This document shows, in pieces, positions 56,099-64,000 of a DNA stretch of 64,000 bases; within the stretch, counting starts at the first letter, position 1, and every line of letters starts with the position of its first letter. The notes under the pieces were generated by a model, which saw nothing but the letters and a program-made list of their open reading frames with translations, was not told the origin of the DNA and searched no databases. Both the position numbers and the translations under genes were made by a program. The DNA comes from Arsenicicoccus dermatophilus (GTDB taxonomy: Bacteria; Actinomycetota; Actinomycetes; Actinomycetales; Dermatophilaceae): the NCBI RefSeq assembly GCF_022568795.1, contig NZ_JAKZHU010000002.1:62001-126000 (forward strand). The letters run 5' to 3'.

Positions 56099-56686
56099 GT
56101 GAGCACGAGCACCCCTGAGCACGCCCCCGAGGTCGACGACGACGCGACGATGGCCCCCGACCACGCCGGGGAGAGCCCCGCGGAGGCCGCGGCGGGCACC
56201 GGCAGCCGTGCGGCCCGTCTGCAGCTGCTCGAGCGCGAGGGCGAGGTGGCCGCCGACTTCTTGGAGACGCTGCTCGACATCGCGGACATGGACGGCGACA
56301 TCGACGTGGACGTCGACGGCGACCGCGCGTCGGTGGCCATCGTCGACTCCGAGGAGGGCCGCGTCCCCCGCCGCCTGGTCGGCGACCACGGCCGCGTCCT
56401 GGAGGCGCTGCAGGAGCTGACTCGCCTCGCGGTGCAGGCCGAGACGGGCGAGCGCAGCCGGTTGATGCTGGACGTCGCCGGTCACCGGGCGGCCCGCCGC
56501 ACCGAGCTGATCGAGCTGGCCCGCGACGCCGTGCGCCGGGCCAAGGACACCGGCGAGGAGCAGGCCCTGGCACCGATGTCGGCCTTCGAGCGCAAGGTGG
56601 TCCACGACGAGGTCCTCGCCGGTGGCCTCAGCTCGGAGTCCGAGGGTGCCGAGCCCCATCGTCACGTCGTGGTCCTGCCGGCCTGA
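56099..56686 (+). CDS. jag: Jag/KhpB RNA-binding protein
   Basis: A 195-residue protein with an acidic N-terminus, a KH-like domain (ADFLETLLDIADMDGDIDVD, GRVLEALQELTRLAV) and an R3H domain (RRTELIELARDAVRRAKDTG, PMSAFERKVVHDEV). It binds RNA and affects elongation/division in firmicutes. GTG 56099 follows GAGAGAAAGGG; the stop overlaps rsmG. Confidence 0.93.
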   Translation: MSTSTPEHAPEVDDDATMAPDHAGESPAEAAAGTGSRAARLQLLEREGEVAADFLETLLDIADMDGDIDVDVDGDRASVAIVDSEEGRVPRRLVGDHGRVLEALQELTRLAVQAETGERSRLMLDVAGHRAARRTELIELARDAVRRAKDTGEEQALAPMSAFERKVVHDEVLAGGLSSESEGAEPHRHVVVLPA

Positions 56687-57432
56687 TGGCCGAGCGTCCG
56701 TCCGACGGCGCCGTCCCCGAGGTGGGGGCGGCGCTGCCGTCTGTGCCCCCCGAGGCGCTCCAGGTGTATGGCGATCACCTGGAGCGGGCCGAGGCCTTCG
56801 TGGCGACGCTGGGAACCTCGGGGGTGGAGCACGGCCTGATCGGTCCCCGGGAGGTGCTGCGGCTGTGGGAGCGGCACGTGCTCAACTGTGCGGTCGTCGC
56901 CGAGCTCGTGCCCCCCTCGGTCGAGGTGGTCGACGTCGGCTCCGGTGCCGGTCTGCCCGGACTGGCTCTCGCGATCGCGCGTCCGGATGTCCGGGTGCAT
57001 CTCGTCGAGGCCCGTCAGCGGGCCACCGACTGGCTGGGAGCGACCGCCGCGGCCCTCGACCTGGACAACGTCGCTGTGCATCACGCCCGGGCCCAGGATG
57101 TCGTGGGGCGGATCGAGGTGCCCTTCGCGACGGCCCGCGCCGTGACCCGGCTCGGCCAGCTGACCCGGTGGTGCGCTCCGTTGCTCGCGCCCGGTGGGGT
57201 GATCCTGGCCCTCAAGGGCCGCAGCGTCCAGCAGGAGCTCTCCGATGAGGACGCCGAGCTGACGGCGGCGGGCGTCGTGGCGGCAACGGTGGTCACCTGT
57301 GGCAGCTGGCTGGACGAGCCCACCACGGTGGCGCGGCTGCGCCTCGCCGACACTCATCGACCCGGTGTTCCCATCGAGACGGTGTCTGCGCTGCGACGGG
57401 GGCGGGCGGGCAAGGGCAGACGCCCGCGCTGA
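56686..57432 (+). CDS. rsmG: 16S rRNA (guanine527-N7)-methyltransferase RsmG
   Basis: A 248-residue SAM-dependent enzyme that methylates G527 of 16S rRNA. HLERAEAFVATLG, LWERHVLNC, VVDVGSGAGLPGLALAIARP and HLVEARQRATDWLG (SAM site) identify it; loss gives low-level streptomycin resistance. ATG 56686 overlaps the jag stop (TGATG). Confidence 0.96.
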   Translation: MAERPSDGAVPEVGAALPSVPPEALQVYGDHLERAEAFVATLGTSGVEHGLIGPREVLRLWERHVLNCAVVAELVPPSVEVVDVGSGAGLPGLALAIARPDVRVHLVEARQRATDWLGATAAALDLDNVAVHHARAQDVVGRIEVPFATARAVTRLGQLTRWCAPLLAPGGVILALKGRSVQQELSDEDAELTAAGVVAATVVTCGSWLDEPTTVARLRLADTHRPGVPIETVSALRRGRAGKGRRPR

Positions 57433-57561
57433 CCCGTGGGGTGGGGCGACGCCCACGCCGCGCCTCGGGTCGGTGCCATCCTGGCTCGCCGTGTCCCGCC
57501 GGACCAGGCGGGACGACCTGCTTGGTGCTCGCGATCAGGCCGGCGATCGAAGCGATCACGA

Positions 57562-57589
57562 GCACGGCGTTTCACGTGAAACGCCGTGC
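57562..57589. promoter_or_regulatory. parS within a 28-base perfect palindrome
   Basis: The core GTTTCACGTGAAAC (57569-57582) is perfect and the symmetry extends to 28 bases, so it can also fold as a terminator after rsmG. Apart from the parS sites, 57433-57743 contains nothing gene-like. Confidence 0.93.
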
Positions 57590-57743
57590 CGAGCGCGCGA
57601 CCGGCGGGCCGCGTCGCTCCCGATGGAGCGCCAACTCGCCCTGGTTCGCGGTGATATCGCCATCGCTCCGCGTGTGACCCCGCACGCCTCCAGGCGACAG
57701 GATAGGTTCACGTGGACGGTCACGGATGACCGAGACTGTGGAG

Positions 57744-57757
57744 GTTTCACGTGGAAC
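57744..57757. promoter_or_regulatory. parS-like site spanning the parA start codon
   Basis: GTTTCACGTGGAAC (one mismatch to parS); the GTG inside is the proposed parA start. Confidence 0.75.
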
Positions 57758-60378
57758 GGCAGGCCGACGAGCCGACGCCATCGCGGGGTTCACGCAACTC
57801 CAAGGGCGTCTGGTCCAGCTTCCGCCGGCGGCTGGAGTCGACGCTGGGCATGCGGCACGACGAGCGTGGTGGCGCCCTCTCCAGCGTGGCGCCGCACCCG
57901 CACCCGCGCCCCGAGGTGTCTCAGCGTCCGGGGGTGCACAGGGCGGACAGCCCGGCGCAGCCCGGGGTCAGCTCTCCCGCCAGGCTGCACCTGGGTCCGA
58001 CGGCACCGTCCGGCGGTCCGGGGGCGGCACGGCAGCCGGGTGATCCCGCGGCGTCCGGCGCCGGAGCTGCTGACGGAGGGGCCGACCCCTCGGCCCTGAC
58101 CCGCCCCGGTGCGCCAGGCGCGCCGACCTCGACGGCCCACCCCGACGGTGACGTCTCCGGCAGGTCGGCCGAGAGATCCGGGCTCGGGCTCATCCGCGAC
58201 GCCGCGGGGGCCGCTGACCGCTCCTCGGTCGCCACGCGCGGCGGTGTCCCGACCCCCTCCCCGCTGGAGACGCAGCGGGTGCGCGCCCTGCTGCACGCCG
58301 AGGGGGCCAGGGGATCGGCCGCCGAAGCCCCCAGTGGCACGGAGACTTCCGCGCGCGCCGTTCCCGCTCGCGGGGAGGCGTCCAGCCGCTCGGCCGCGCC
58401 CGCACCGGGGGGAACGTCCGGCGGCTCGGCGGCTGGGGCGGCCACCGGTTCGCAGCGTGTGCCCACCCCTTCCGAGATCGAGACCCAGCGGGTCCGTGCG
58501 CTGCTGGAGGCCGAGCAGGCGCGACTGGCGCGATCGCGACGGAACGACGCCGGCGTGAACAAGCCCGTGGTGATCGGCAGTGGCACGCCGCTCCTGGTCA
58601 CCCGAGGGGATCGAGCTCCCGCGACCGAGCACCAGGGACCCGCCACGAGCGGCGCCGAGAGCGCGCCGCCCACGAGGCAGGGTGACAGCCCGCGGGCCCA
58701 GGGTCTCGCAACCGACGCCGCCCGGGACGACGAGGCCGGGACCGAGAGTGCCCGGACCGACCGGCCGACGGGGGTTGCTTCTCGGGCCGACAGCGCCCAC
58801 CGTGATGGAGCCCCGGACGACCGGTCCGAGGGCGTGACCACCGACGAAACGGACCCACGGTTCGACGAGAGCACCCGGGTCCGGCTCAGCCCTGCACCGG
58901 CTCCGACCGCTTCCCGCGTGGTGGGCCGTGGTGGCCTGGTCGACTTCGTCGCTCCGGACACCATCACCCTCCCGGTGATCAAGGCTCCTTTGGCGAGCGA
59001 TCCGGACATGCCTGATGATGATGACGATGATCTCGCGCCCGCGGCTCGAGATCTGGGGGACGGCATGGGCGACGGACTAGGAGCCCTGGCCCGCTCCTGG
59101 GACCGGGACCTGCCTCGCGAGGGGCAGCCTGTCGAGCTGCGGCCGCGGACCCACCGCCCGCGTGGGGCGGAAGCTGCTGCAGACGCACCTGTCCGGAGCA
59201 AGTTCCTCGGTCACGCGGGGTCCGACCTACGCAAGTCCCGCCTGGCCTCTGCCTGGCACGAGTCCAAGGAGCGTCCTGTGGCTGATGCCGCACTGTTCGG
59301 TGAAGGTGGCGGCGCCGCCCGGCTGGAGCTGGCCAAGGTCGCCCCGGTCGTCACGACGGAGGGGCCGGTTCCACGTGAAACCGCGCGCATCGACGTCGTC
59401 GCCGCCCTGACCGCGCAGAACCCCACGGAGACCGACGTGCGTCGCGAGCGTCCGCGCCCCGTGCCCCAGGCCGAGAGCGGCTCCCTGACGGACGAGGCCG
59501 CCGGCACGACGCCGGGGGCACCTCGGCCCGCCGGCATCCACGTGGTCACCGAGCCGCTCCCGCGGCCCGCCCGGACGCGCGTGATGACGGTGGCCAACCA
59601 GAAAGGTGGCGTCGGCAAGACCACCACGACGGTGAACATCGCCGCGGCGCTGGCGCTGGGCGGGCTGCGGGTGCTCGTGATCGATCTGGACCCCCAGGGC
59701 AACGCGTCCACCGCGCTGGGCATCCCGCACCACGCCGAGGTGCCGAGCGTCTACGACGTGCTCGTGGATGGTCTGCCGATCGCCGATGCCGTGCAGAGCT
59801 GTCCGGACATCGAGGGCCTCTACTGCGCCCCGGCCACCATCGACCTGGCGGGCGCCGAGATCGAGCTGGTCTCTCTCGTGGCCCGCGAGATGCGCCTCGA
59901 GCGTGCGCTGACGGCCTACCTGCGGACCATGGAGGACAGGGGCGAACGGATCGACTACGTGCTGGTCGACTGCCCGCCCAGCCTTGGGCTGCTGACGATC
60001 AACGCCTTCGTCGCCGCCGAGGAGGTCTTCATCCCCATCCAGTGCGAGTACTACGCGCTCGAGGGCCTGTCGCAGCTGCTCAAGAACATCGAGCTGATCA
60101 AGGCTCACCTCAACCCCTCGCTGCACGTGTCGACCATCCTGCTGACCATGTATGACGCCCGAACCCGGCTCTCCTCCCAGGTGGCCGACGAGGTGCGGCG
60201 TCACTTCGGGCGGCAGGTCATCTCCGCCAGCGTGCCGCGGTCCGTCCGCATCTCCGAGGCGCCCAGCCACGGCCAGACCGTCATGACGTACGAGCCCAAC
60301 AGCACCGGAGCCAAGTCCTACGCCGCGGCAGCGGTGGAGATCGCCCGGCAGCCTGCCGGGGACGGAGGGAAGCGATGA
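57751..60378 (+). CDS. parA: Chromosome-partitioning ATPase ParA with a very long N-terminal extension
   Basis: An 875-residue protein. The last 270 residues are a complete ParA/Soj ATPase: deviant Walker [49 protein letters not shown]. The first 600 residues are mostly disordered, Ala/Gly/Pro/Ser-rich and acidic, starting with [19 protein letters not shown] and holding two [12 protein letters not shown] modules (about 172 and 247). The long form is supported by GGAGG six bases before GTG 57751 and by high GC at third codon positions throughout. Shorter starts nearer the ATPase domain cannot be excluded. The stop overlaps parB by 4 bases. Confidence 0.85.
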   Translation: MERQADEPTPSRGSRNSKGVWSSFRRRLESTLGMRHDERGGALSSVAPHPHPRPEVSQRPGVHRADSPAQPGVSSPARLHLGPTAPSGGPGAARQPGDPAASGAGAADGGADPSALTRPGAPGAPTSTAHPDGDVSGRSAERSGLGLIRDAAGAADRSSVATRGGVPTPSPLETQRVRALLHAEGARGSAAEAPSGTETSARAVPARGEASSRSAAPAPGGTSGGSAAGAATGSQRVPTPSEIETQRVRALLEAEQARLARSRRNDAGVNKPVVIGSGTPLLVTRGDRAPATEHQGPATSGAESAPPTRQGDSPRAQGLATDAARDDEAGTESARTDRPTGVASRADSAHRDGAPDDRSEGVTTDETDPRFDESTRVRLSPAPAPTASRVVGRGGLVDFVAPDTITLPVIKAPLASDPDMPDDDDDDLAPAARDLGDGMGDGLGALARSWDRDLPREGQPVELRPRTHRPRGAEAAADAPVRSKFLGHAGSDLRKSRLASAWHESKERPVADAALFGEGGGAARLELAKVAPVVTTEGPVPRETARIDVVAALTAQNPTETDVRRERPRPVPQAESGSLTDEAAGTTPGAPRPAGIHVVTEPLPRPARTRVMTVANQKGGVGKTTTTVNIAAALALGGLRVLVIDLDPQGNASTALGIPHHAEVPSVYDVLVDGLPIADAVQSCPDIEGLYCAPATIDLAGAEIELVSLVAREMRLERALTAYLRTMEDRGERIDYVLVDCPPSLGLLTINAFVAAEEVFIPIQCEYYALEGLSQLLKNIELIKAHLNPSLHVSTILLTMYDARTRLSSQVADEVRRHFGRQVISASVPRSVRISEAPSHGQTVMTYEPNSTGAKSYAAAAVEIARQPAGDGGKR
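59368..59381. promoter_or_regulatory. parS site inside parA
   Basis: GTTCCACGTGAAAC, the Bacillus-type parS variant, read as VPRET in parA just upstream of the ATPase domain. Confidence 0.9.
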
Positions 60379-61516
60379 GTGACAAGCGACGCGGGCTCGG
60401 TCGCGGCCTGGGCGCCTTGATCCCTCAGACGGCTGCCGGGGACCGTCCCGTCGATGTCTTCTTCCGGGACGCGGAGACCCCCGGCGCCACCTCGACCGGG
60501 ACGCCGGGCGGGCAGCGTCCCGGGGGGCACGCGGAGCGCACCGACCGGCGGGACCGCCCGGAGTGGCGAGCCGAGCACCTCGCCACGGCCACCGCCCTGG
60601 GTCTCGGGCGACGACCCCTGGACGCGGAGCCGGTGACCGGGACGGCGGGAACCGGAACGGGCGGCGACGAGGACACCGATGCGTTGGCCGCCGTCCCCGG
60701 TGCGTCGTACGCCGAGCTGCCGGTCCGGTCCATCCAGCCGAACGCCCGTCAGCCGCGCACCGTCTTCGACGACGACGACATGGCCGAGCTGGTCCACAGC
60801 GTCCGAGAGCTCGGCGTCCTCCAGCCGATCGTCGTCCGTCCCCTGATGGGGGAGTCCTCGGAGGAGCACGCGGAGGCGGAGTACGAGCTGGTGATGGGTG
60901 AGCGCCGGTGGCGCGCCAGCCAGGAGGCCGGTCTGGAGACCGTGCCCGCGATCATTCGCCGTACGGACGACGACGAGATGCTGCGGCACGCCCTCCTGGA
61001 GAACCTTCACCGCTCTCAGCTCAACCCCCTCGAGGAGGCAGCGGCCTACCAGCAACTGCTGGAGGACTTCGGGTGCACCCACGACGAGCTGGCCAGCCGG
61101 CTCGGCCGCTCGCGCCCGCAGATCTCCAACACCGTTCGGCTGCTGCGACTTCCCCCCTCGTGCAGCGGCGGGTGGCCGCCGGCGTCCTCAGCGCGGGGCA
61201 CGCCCGAGCCCTCCTGGGGCTGGAGGACGGCGCGGCGATGGAGCGCCTCGCCCAGCGGATCGTGGCGGAGGGGCTCTCGGTGCGCTCCGTGGAGGAGATC
61301 GTCGCGCTCGGCGGGGACGGCTCCGCCGACAAGCCTGCTCGTCCCGGTCGAGCCGCCCGGACGCCGCCCGAGCTGGAGGAGGTCGCCAGCTCGCTGGCGG
61401 ACCGCTTCGAGACCCGCGTGCAGGTGGCCATGGGCAAGCGCAAGGGCAAGCTCACGGTGGAGTTCGCCTCGATGGACGACCTGCAGCGGATCCTCACCCT
61501 GATGGGCCGCGAGTGA
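60375..61516 (+). pseudogene. parB: Chromosome-partitioning protein ParB, frame broken by one missing C
   Basis: ATG 60375 opens with the ParA-activating head [17 protein letters not shown]. The parS-clamp CTPase domain follows ([60 protein letters not shown]), then the HTH ([20 protein letters not shown]). At a run of six C (61152-61157) the frame shifts and would end at 61502. The next frame reads [20 protein letters not shown] and continues through the C-terminal dimer domain to 61516. A seventh C would restore one protein of about 380 residues. As ParB is normally kept, an undercalled homopolymer is most likely. Confidence 0.9.
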
Positions 61517-61524
61517 CCACCGGT

Positions 61525-61658
61525 GTTTCCCGTGAAACCGCCGCCACCGCGACGGCGTTCCTCGTGAAACCTGACCGAGACGCATCCCGTTCCACGTGAA
61601 ACGCCGGGCGGTTCCGCCCTCTCCGTCGAGATCGGCCGTCGGCGGTTCCACGTGAAAC
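61525..61658. promoter_or_regulatory. parS array downstream of parB
   Basis: Four sites in 134 bases: GTTTCCCGTGAAAC (61525), GTTCCTCGTGAAAC (61557), GTTCCACGTGAAAC (61589) and GTTCCACGTGAAAC (61645). The last two match the known TGTTCCACGTGAAACA type in the core; the second is weakest. Confidence 0.88.
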
Positions 61659-61668
61659 GGAGACCGGT

Positions 61669-61706
61669 GTAGGAGGCCCCCCGGCTGCGGCCGGGGGGCC
61701 TCCTAC
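61669..61706. terminator. Bidirectional terminator between parB and ddl
   Basis: A perfect 17-base stem with a TGCG loop between convergent genes. Confidence 0.9.
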
Positions 61707-61719
61707 ATGGTTCGGGGTC

Positions 61720-62670
61720 TCAGGCGTCGTGCTGCGCGACGACCCGCTCGGCGATCTCGGCATACACGTCCGCCGGACGCAGGCCGGTCCCGGCGAGCGC
61801 GATGGGCACCTGGCTCGTCTCGGTGAGGCCGGGGGAGACGCTGCACTCCAGGAACCACGGCACCCCTGCCTCGTCGACGATGAGGTCGGTGCGGGACAGG
61901 TGCCGGTGATCGAGCACCTCGTGCGCCGTGAGGGCCGCCTCGCGGGCCGCCTCGAGCGCGTCGGCAGCCAGCCGAGCCGGGGCGAAGTACTCCGTCTCGC
62001 CGGCGGTGTACATGTGGTCGTAGTCGAAGATGCCGTCGACCGGGCAGATCTCCACCGGCGCGAGCGCGCGCCGGGCACCGTCCGCCTCCTCGAGGACCGT
62101 GACCGAGACCTCGGTGCCCGTGACCACGTGCTCGACGAGGGCGAGGTCGTCGTAGGCATAGGCATCCACGAGGGCAGCCCCGAGCTCAAGGGAGGTGGTG
62201 GCGAGGTGGAGACCGAGGGCGGACCCGCCCCGGGCCGGCTTGACCGCGAGCGGCAGGCCGAGGTCGGCGGTGATGCGCTCCAGCACGCTGCCCGCGCCCA
62301 GCTGGCGGAAGGTGCTGTGCGCCACGGCCACGTGGGCCGGGGTGGCCACCCCGGCCCGGGCGACCAGAGCCTTCGCGACCGGCTTGTCCCACGCCAACCG
62401 CGCGCCGGGACCGCATGGACCGACGTACGGCACCCGCAGATGGTCCAGCACGTCTCGCAAGGACCCGTTCTCGCCCGGGCTGCCGTGCAGGGTGGGCCAC
62501 ACCAGGTCCGGCCGCAGGGAGTCGATCAGGGGCAGCAGGCCGCGATCCAGATCGGCGTGGTGCACCTGGAAGCCCTTGCTGCGCAGGGCCTCTCCGAGGC
62601 GACGACCCGAGCGGACCGAGACCTCACGCTCGTGCGAGAGGCCGCCGGACAGGACGAGGACGGTGGTCAT
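61720..62670 (-). CDS. ddl: D-alanine-D-alanine ligase-like ATP-grasp enzyme
   Basis: A 316-residue ATP-grasp protein. VLVLSGGLSHEREVSVRSGR, PTLHGSPGENGSLRDVL, AVKPARGGSALGL and the end FLECSVSPGLTETSQVP parallel Ddl, with Glu-Cys-Ser-Val in place of the usual E-V/I-N-T. Ddl joins two D-Ala for wall precursors. The metal-binding Asn near the C-terminus seems replaced, so another D-Ala-type ligase is possible. ATG 62670 overlaps the aminotransferase stop, so the pair is one operon. Confidence 0.75.
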   Translation of the reverse strand: MTTVLVLSGGLSHEREVSVRSGRRLGEALRSKGFQVHHADLDRGLLPLIDSLRPDLVWPTLHGSPGENGSLRDVLDHLRVPYVGPCGPGARLAWDKPVAKALVARAGVATPAHVAVAHSTFRQLGAGSVLERITADLGLPLAVKPARGGSALGLHLATTSLELGAALVDAYAYDDLALVEHVVTGTEVSVTVLEEADGARRALAPVEICPVDGIFDYDHMYTAGETEYFAPARLAADALEAAREAALTAHEVLDHRHLSRTDLIVDEAGVPWFLECSVSPGLTETSQVPIALAGTGLRPADVYAEIAERVVAQHDA

Positions 62671-63974
62671 GACACCTCCGGGGAGGGCAGGAGGACCCGG
62701 GGGCCCTCGTGGCTGGTGCGGGCACAGGGACCGAAGGTCTCGAGGAGCTCCTGCTCCCGCTCCACGACGGTGGCGAAGCGGCGCACGCCCTCGTGGATGC
62801 GGTCGGGAGCCGGATAGGAGAAGTTGAGGCGGGCGTTGCGGCGGCCGGAGCCGTCGGCGTAGAACCCCGTGCCCGGCGCGTAGGCCACGAGCTCCTTGAC
62901 CGCCAGCGGAAGCATCGCCTTGGTGTCCAGACCCTCGGGCAGCTCGATCCAGAAGAACAACCCCCCGCGCGGTCGGTGCCAGGTGGCCTGGGGCAGCAGG
63001 GCGGTGAGTGCCTGCGCCATCGCGTCACGCCGCTCGCGATAGAGCTCGCGCAGCCCGGCGGTCTGCTTCTGCCAGTCGAGCTCGGCGAGGTAGCGGGACG
63101 CGACGGCCTGGGTGAAGGCGCTGGGACACAGGATGGCCGCCTCGTTGGCGAGCACCAGCTTCTCCTTGACGGCGTGCGGCGCCACCGCCCAGCCGACCCG
63201 CAGCCCGGCGGCGAAGATCTTGGAGAAGGTCCCGAGGTAGATGACCCCCTCCTCGTCCAACGACCGCAGCGCGTCGTAGGTGCGGCCCTCGAAACCCAGC
63301 AGGCCGTAGGGATTGTCCTCGACGACCAGGACGCCGTGCCGGCGACAGACCTCGAGCACGCGGGGGCGCCGCTCGTCGCAGAGCGCGGTGCCGGCGGGGT
63401 TCTGGAAGGTCGGGACGGTGTAGAGGAACTTGATGCGCCGGCCCTGGGCGAGCAGACGCGTGAGGTGCTCGTCCAGAGCCTCCGGGACCAGCCCGTCGCC
63501 GTCGCAGGGCACGTGCACGACATCCGCCTGGTATGCCGCGAAGACCCCGAGCGCCCCGACGTACGAAGGAGACTCGGCGACCACCACGTCACCGGGGTCG
63601 AGGAAGACCCGAGACACCAGGTCCAGGGCCTGCTGGGAGCCCGTCGTCATGACGATGTCGTCGGGATGGACGTCCAGGCCCTCCAGCCGCATCACGTCCA
63701 GCAGCTGCTCGCGCAGCACCGGGTCGCCCTGGCCGGAGGAGTACTGCAGCGCCGTCAACCCCTGCTCGCGCAGCAGCCGGTCCACCGTGGCGCCCACGTC
63801 GGGCAGCGGGAGGGCGTCGATGCTCGGCATGCCGCCCGCAAGGGAGACCACCTCCGGTCGCGAGGCGACGGCGAACAACGCCCGGATCTCGCTGACCTTC
63901 ATGCCGGTGGTCCGTGCGGCGTAGGACTCCACCCAGGGGTCCAGCCGGGAGCCCACGGGGTGCTGGTCGGTCAT
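62667..63974 (-). CDS. PLP-dependent aminotransferase (class I/II, 2-aminoadipate type)
   Basis: A 435-residue fold-type I aminotransferase. SLAGGMPSIDALPLPDV, YSSGQGDPVLREQL, TTGSQQALDLVSRVFL, PTFQNPAGTAL, VVEDNPYGLLGF and the PLP lysine in LGTFSKIFAAGLRVGW are visible, as in 2-aminoadipate/aromatic aminotransferases and MocR-like domains without the HTH. ATG 63974 is preceded by GAGGAGCACGACC. It is the first gene of a two-gene operon with the ligase; D-amino-acid supply to the ligase is possible but unproven. Confidence 0.88.
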   Translation of the reverse strand: MTDQHPVGSRLDPWVESYAARTTGMKVSEIRALFAVASRPEVVSLAGGMPSIDALPLPDVGATVDRLLREQGLTALQYSSGQGDPVLREQLLDVMRLEGLDVHPDDIVMTTGSQQALDLVSRVFLDPGDVVVAESPSYVGALGVFAAYQADVVHVPCDGDGLVPEALDEHLTRLLAQGRRIKFLYTVPTFQNPAGTALCDERRPRVLEVCRRHGVLVVEDNPYGLLGFEGRTYDALRSLDEEGVIYLGTFSKIFAAGLRVGWAVAPHAVKEKLVLANEAAILCPSAFTQAVASRYLAELDWQKQTAGLRELYRERRDAMAQALTALLPQATWHRPRGGLFFWIELPEGLDTKAMLPLAVKELVAYAPGTGFYADGSGRRNARLNFSYPAPDRIHEGVRRFATVVEREQELLETFGPCARTSHEGPRVLLPSPEVS

Positions 63975-64000
63975 GGTCGTGCTCCTCGCGCTCTGACCCC

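Noticed and set aside
57299..58099. An alternative frame overlapping the rsmG end and the parA start
   Set aside because: The parA frame has a clear ribosome-binding site and continues to the ATPase domain; the alternative has neither.

Overview
The window is GC-rich chromosomal DNA from a high-GC actinobacterium, most likely a member of the Micrococcales such as the Intrasporangiaceae; the family-level placement is inference from gene style and order. It spans the replication-origin region: dnaA, dnaN, gnd, recF, dciA, gyrB and gyrA on one side, and rpmH, rnpA, yidD, yidC, jag, rsmG, parA and parB on the other, with the classical oriC between dnaN and dnaA (about 51.27-51.85 kb). The conserved actinobacterial growth/division block (tRNA-Leu, fhaA, fhaB, pstP, rodA/ftsW, pbpA, pknB, pabA, sortase, crgA) lies at 22-33 kb.

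Region by region. 1-15.9 kb: a metallophore cluster of the pyochelin/yersiniabactin/coelibactin style. A minus-strand, translationally coupled operon encodes an NRPS with tandem carrier proteins, a type II thioesterase, a methyltransferase-like/carrier protein, a saccharopine-dehydrogenase-like enzyme, a thiazolinyl imine reductase and a second NRPS that runs off the window. A divergent plus-strand operon encodes two half-size ABC transporters of the YbtPQ/IrtAB kind and an Sfp-type phosphopantetheinyl transferase. The shared promoter carries a near-consensus DtxR/IdeR iron box and a Fur/Zur-like dyad. 15.9-20.1 kb: a TenA-like protein, an HNH nuclease of lower GC, a secreted lamin-tail protein and a two-component system. 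20.3-21.8 kb: an IS110-family element with a non-coding 5' end that may encode a bridge RNA. 22-33 kb: the cell-growth block. 32.9-33.1 kb: an unexpected cluster of DnaA boxes. 33-38 kb: rhomboid protease, cyclophilin, a large Ala/Lys-rich protein, DUF2871, tRNA-Ala and tRNA-Ile, DUF3566. 38-54 kb: gyrase, an accessory insertion of four genes, then dciA to dnaA. 54-62 kb: rpmH to parB with a dense set of parS sites. 62-64 kb: a D-Ala-D-Ala-ligase-like enzyme and an aminotransferase.

How the genes work together. The first block would make, prime, load and re-import a thiazoline-containing chelator under metal control. The Fha/PstP/PknB/RodA/PbpA/CrgA set couples Ser/Thr phosphorylation to wall synthesis and division. 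The origin block initiates replication and segregates the new origins through ParABS.

Three reading frames (methyltransferase/carrier protein, pknB, parB) are each broken by what looks like one missing base in a G/C run. This suggests sequence errors rather than three separate gene deaths.
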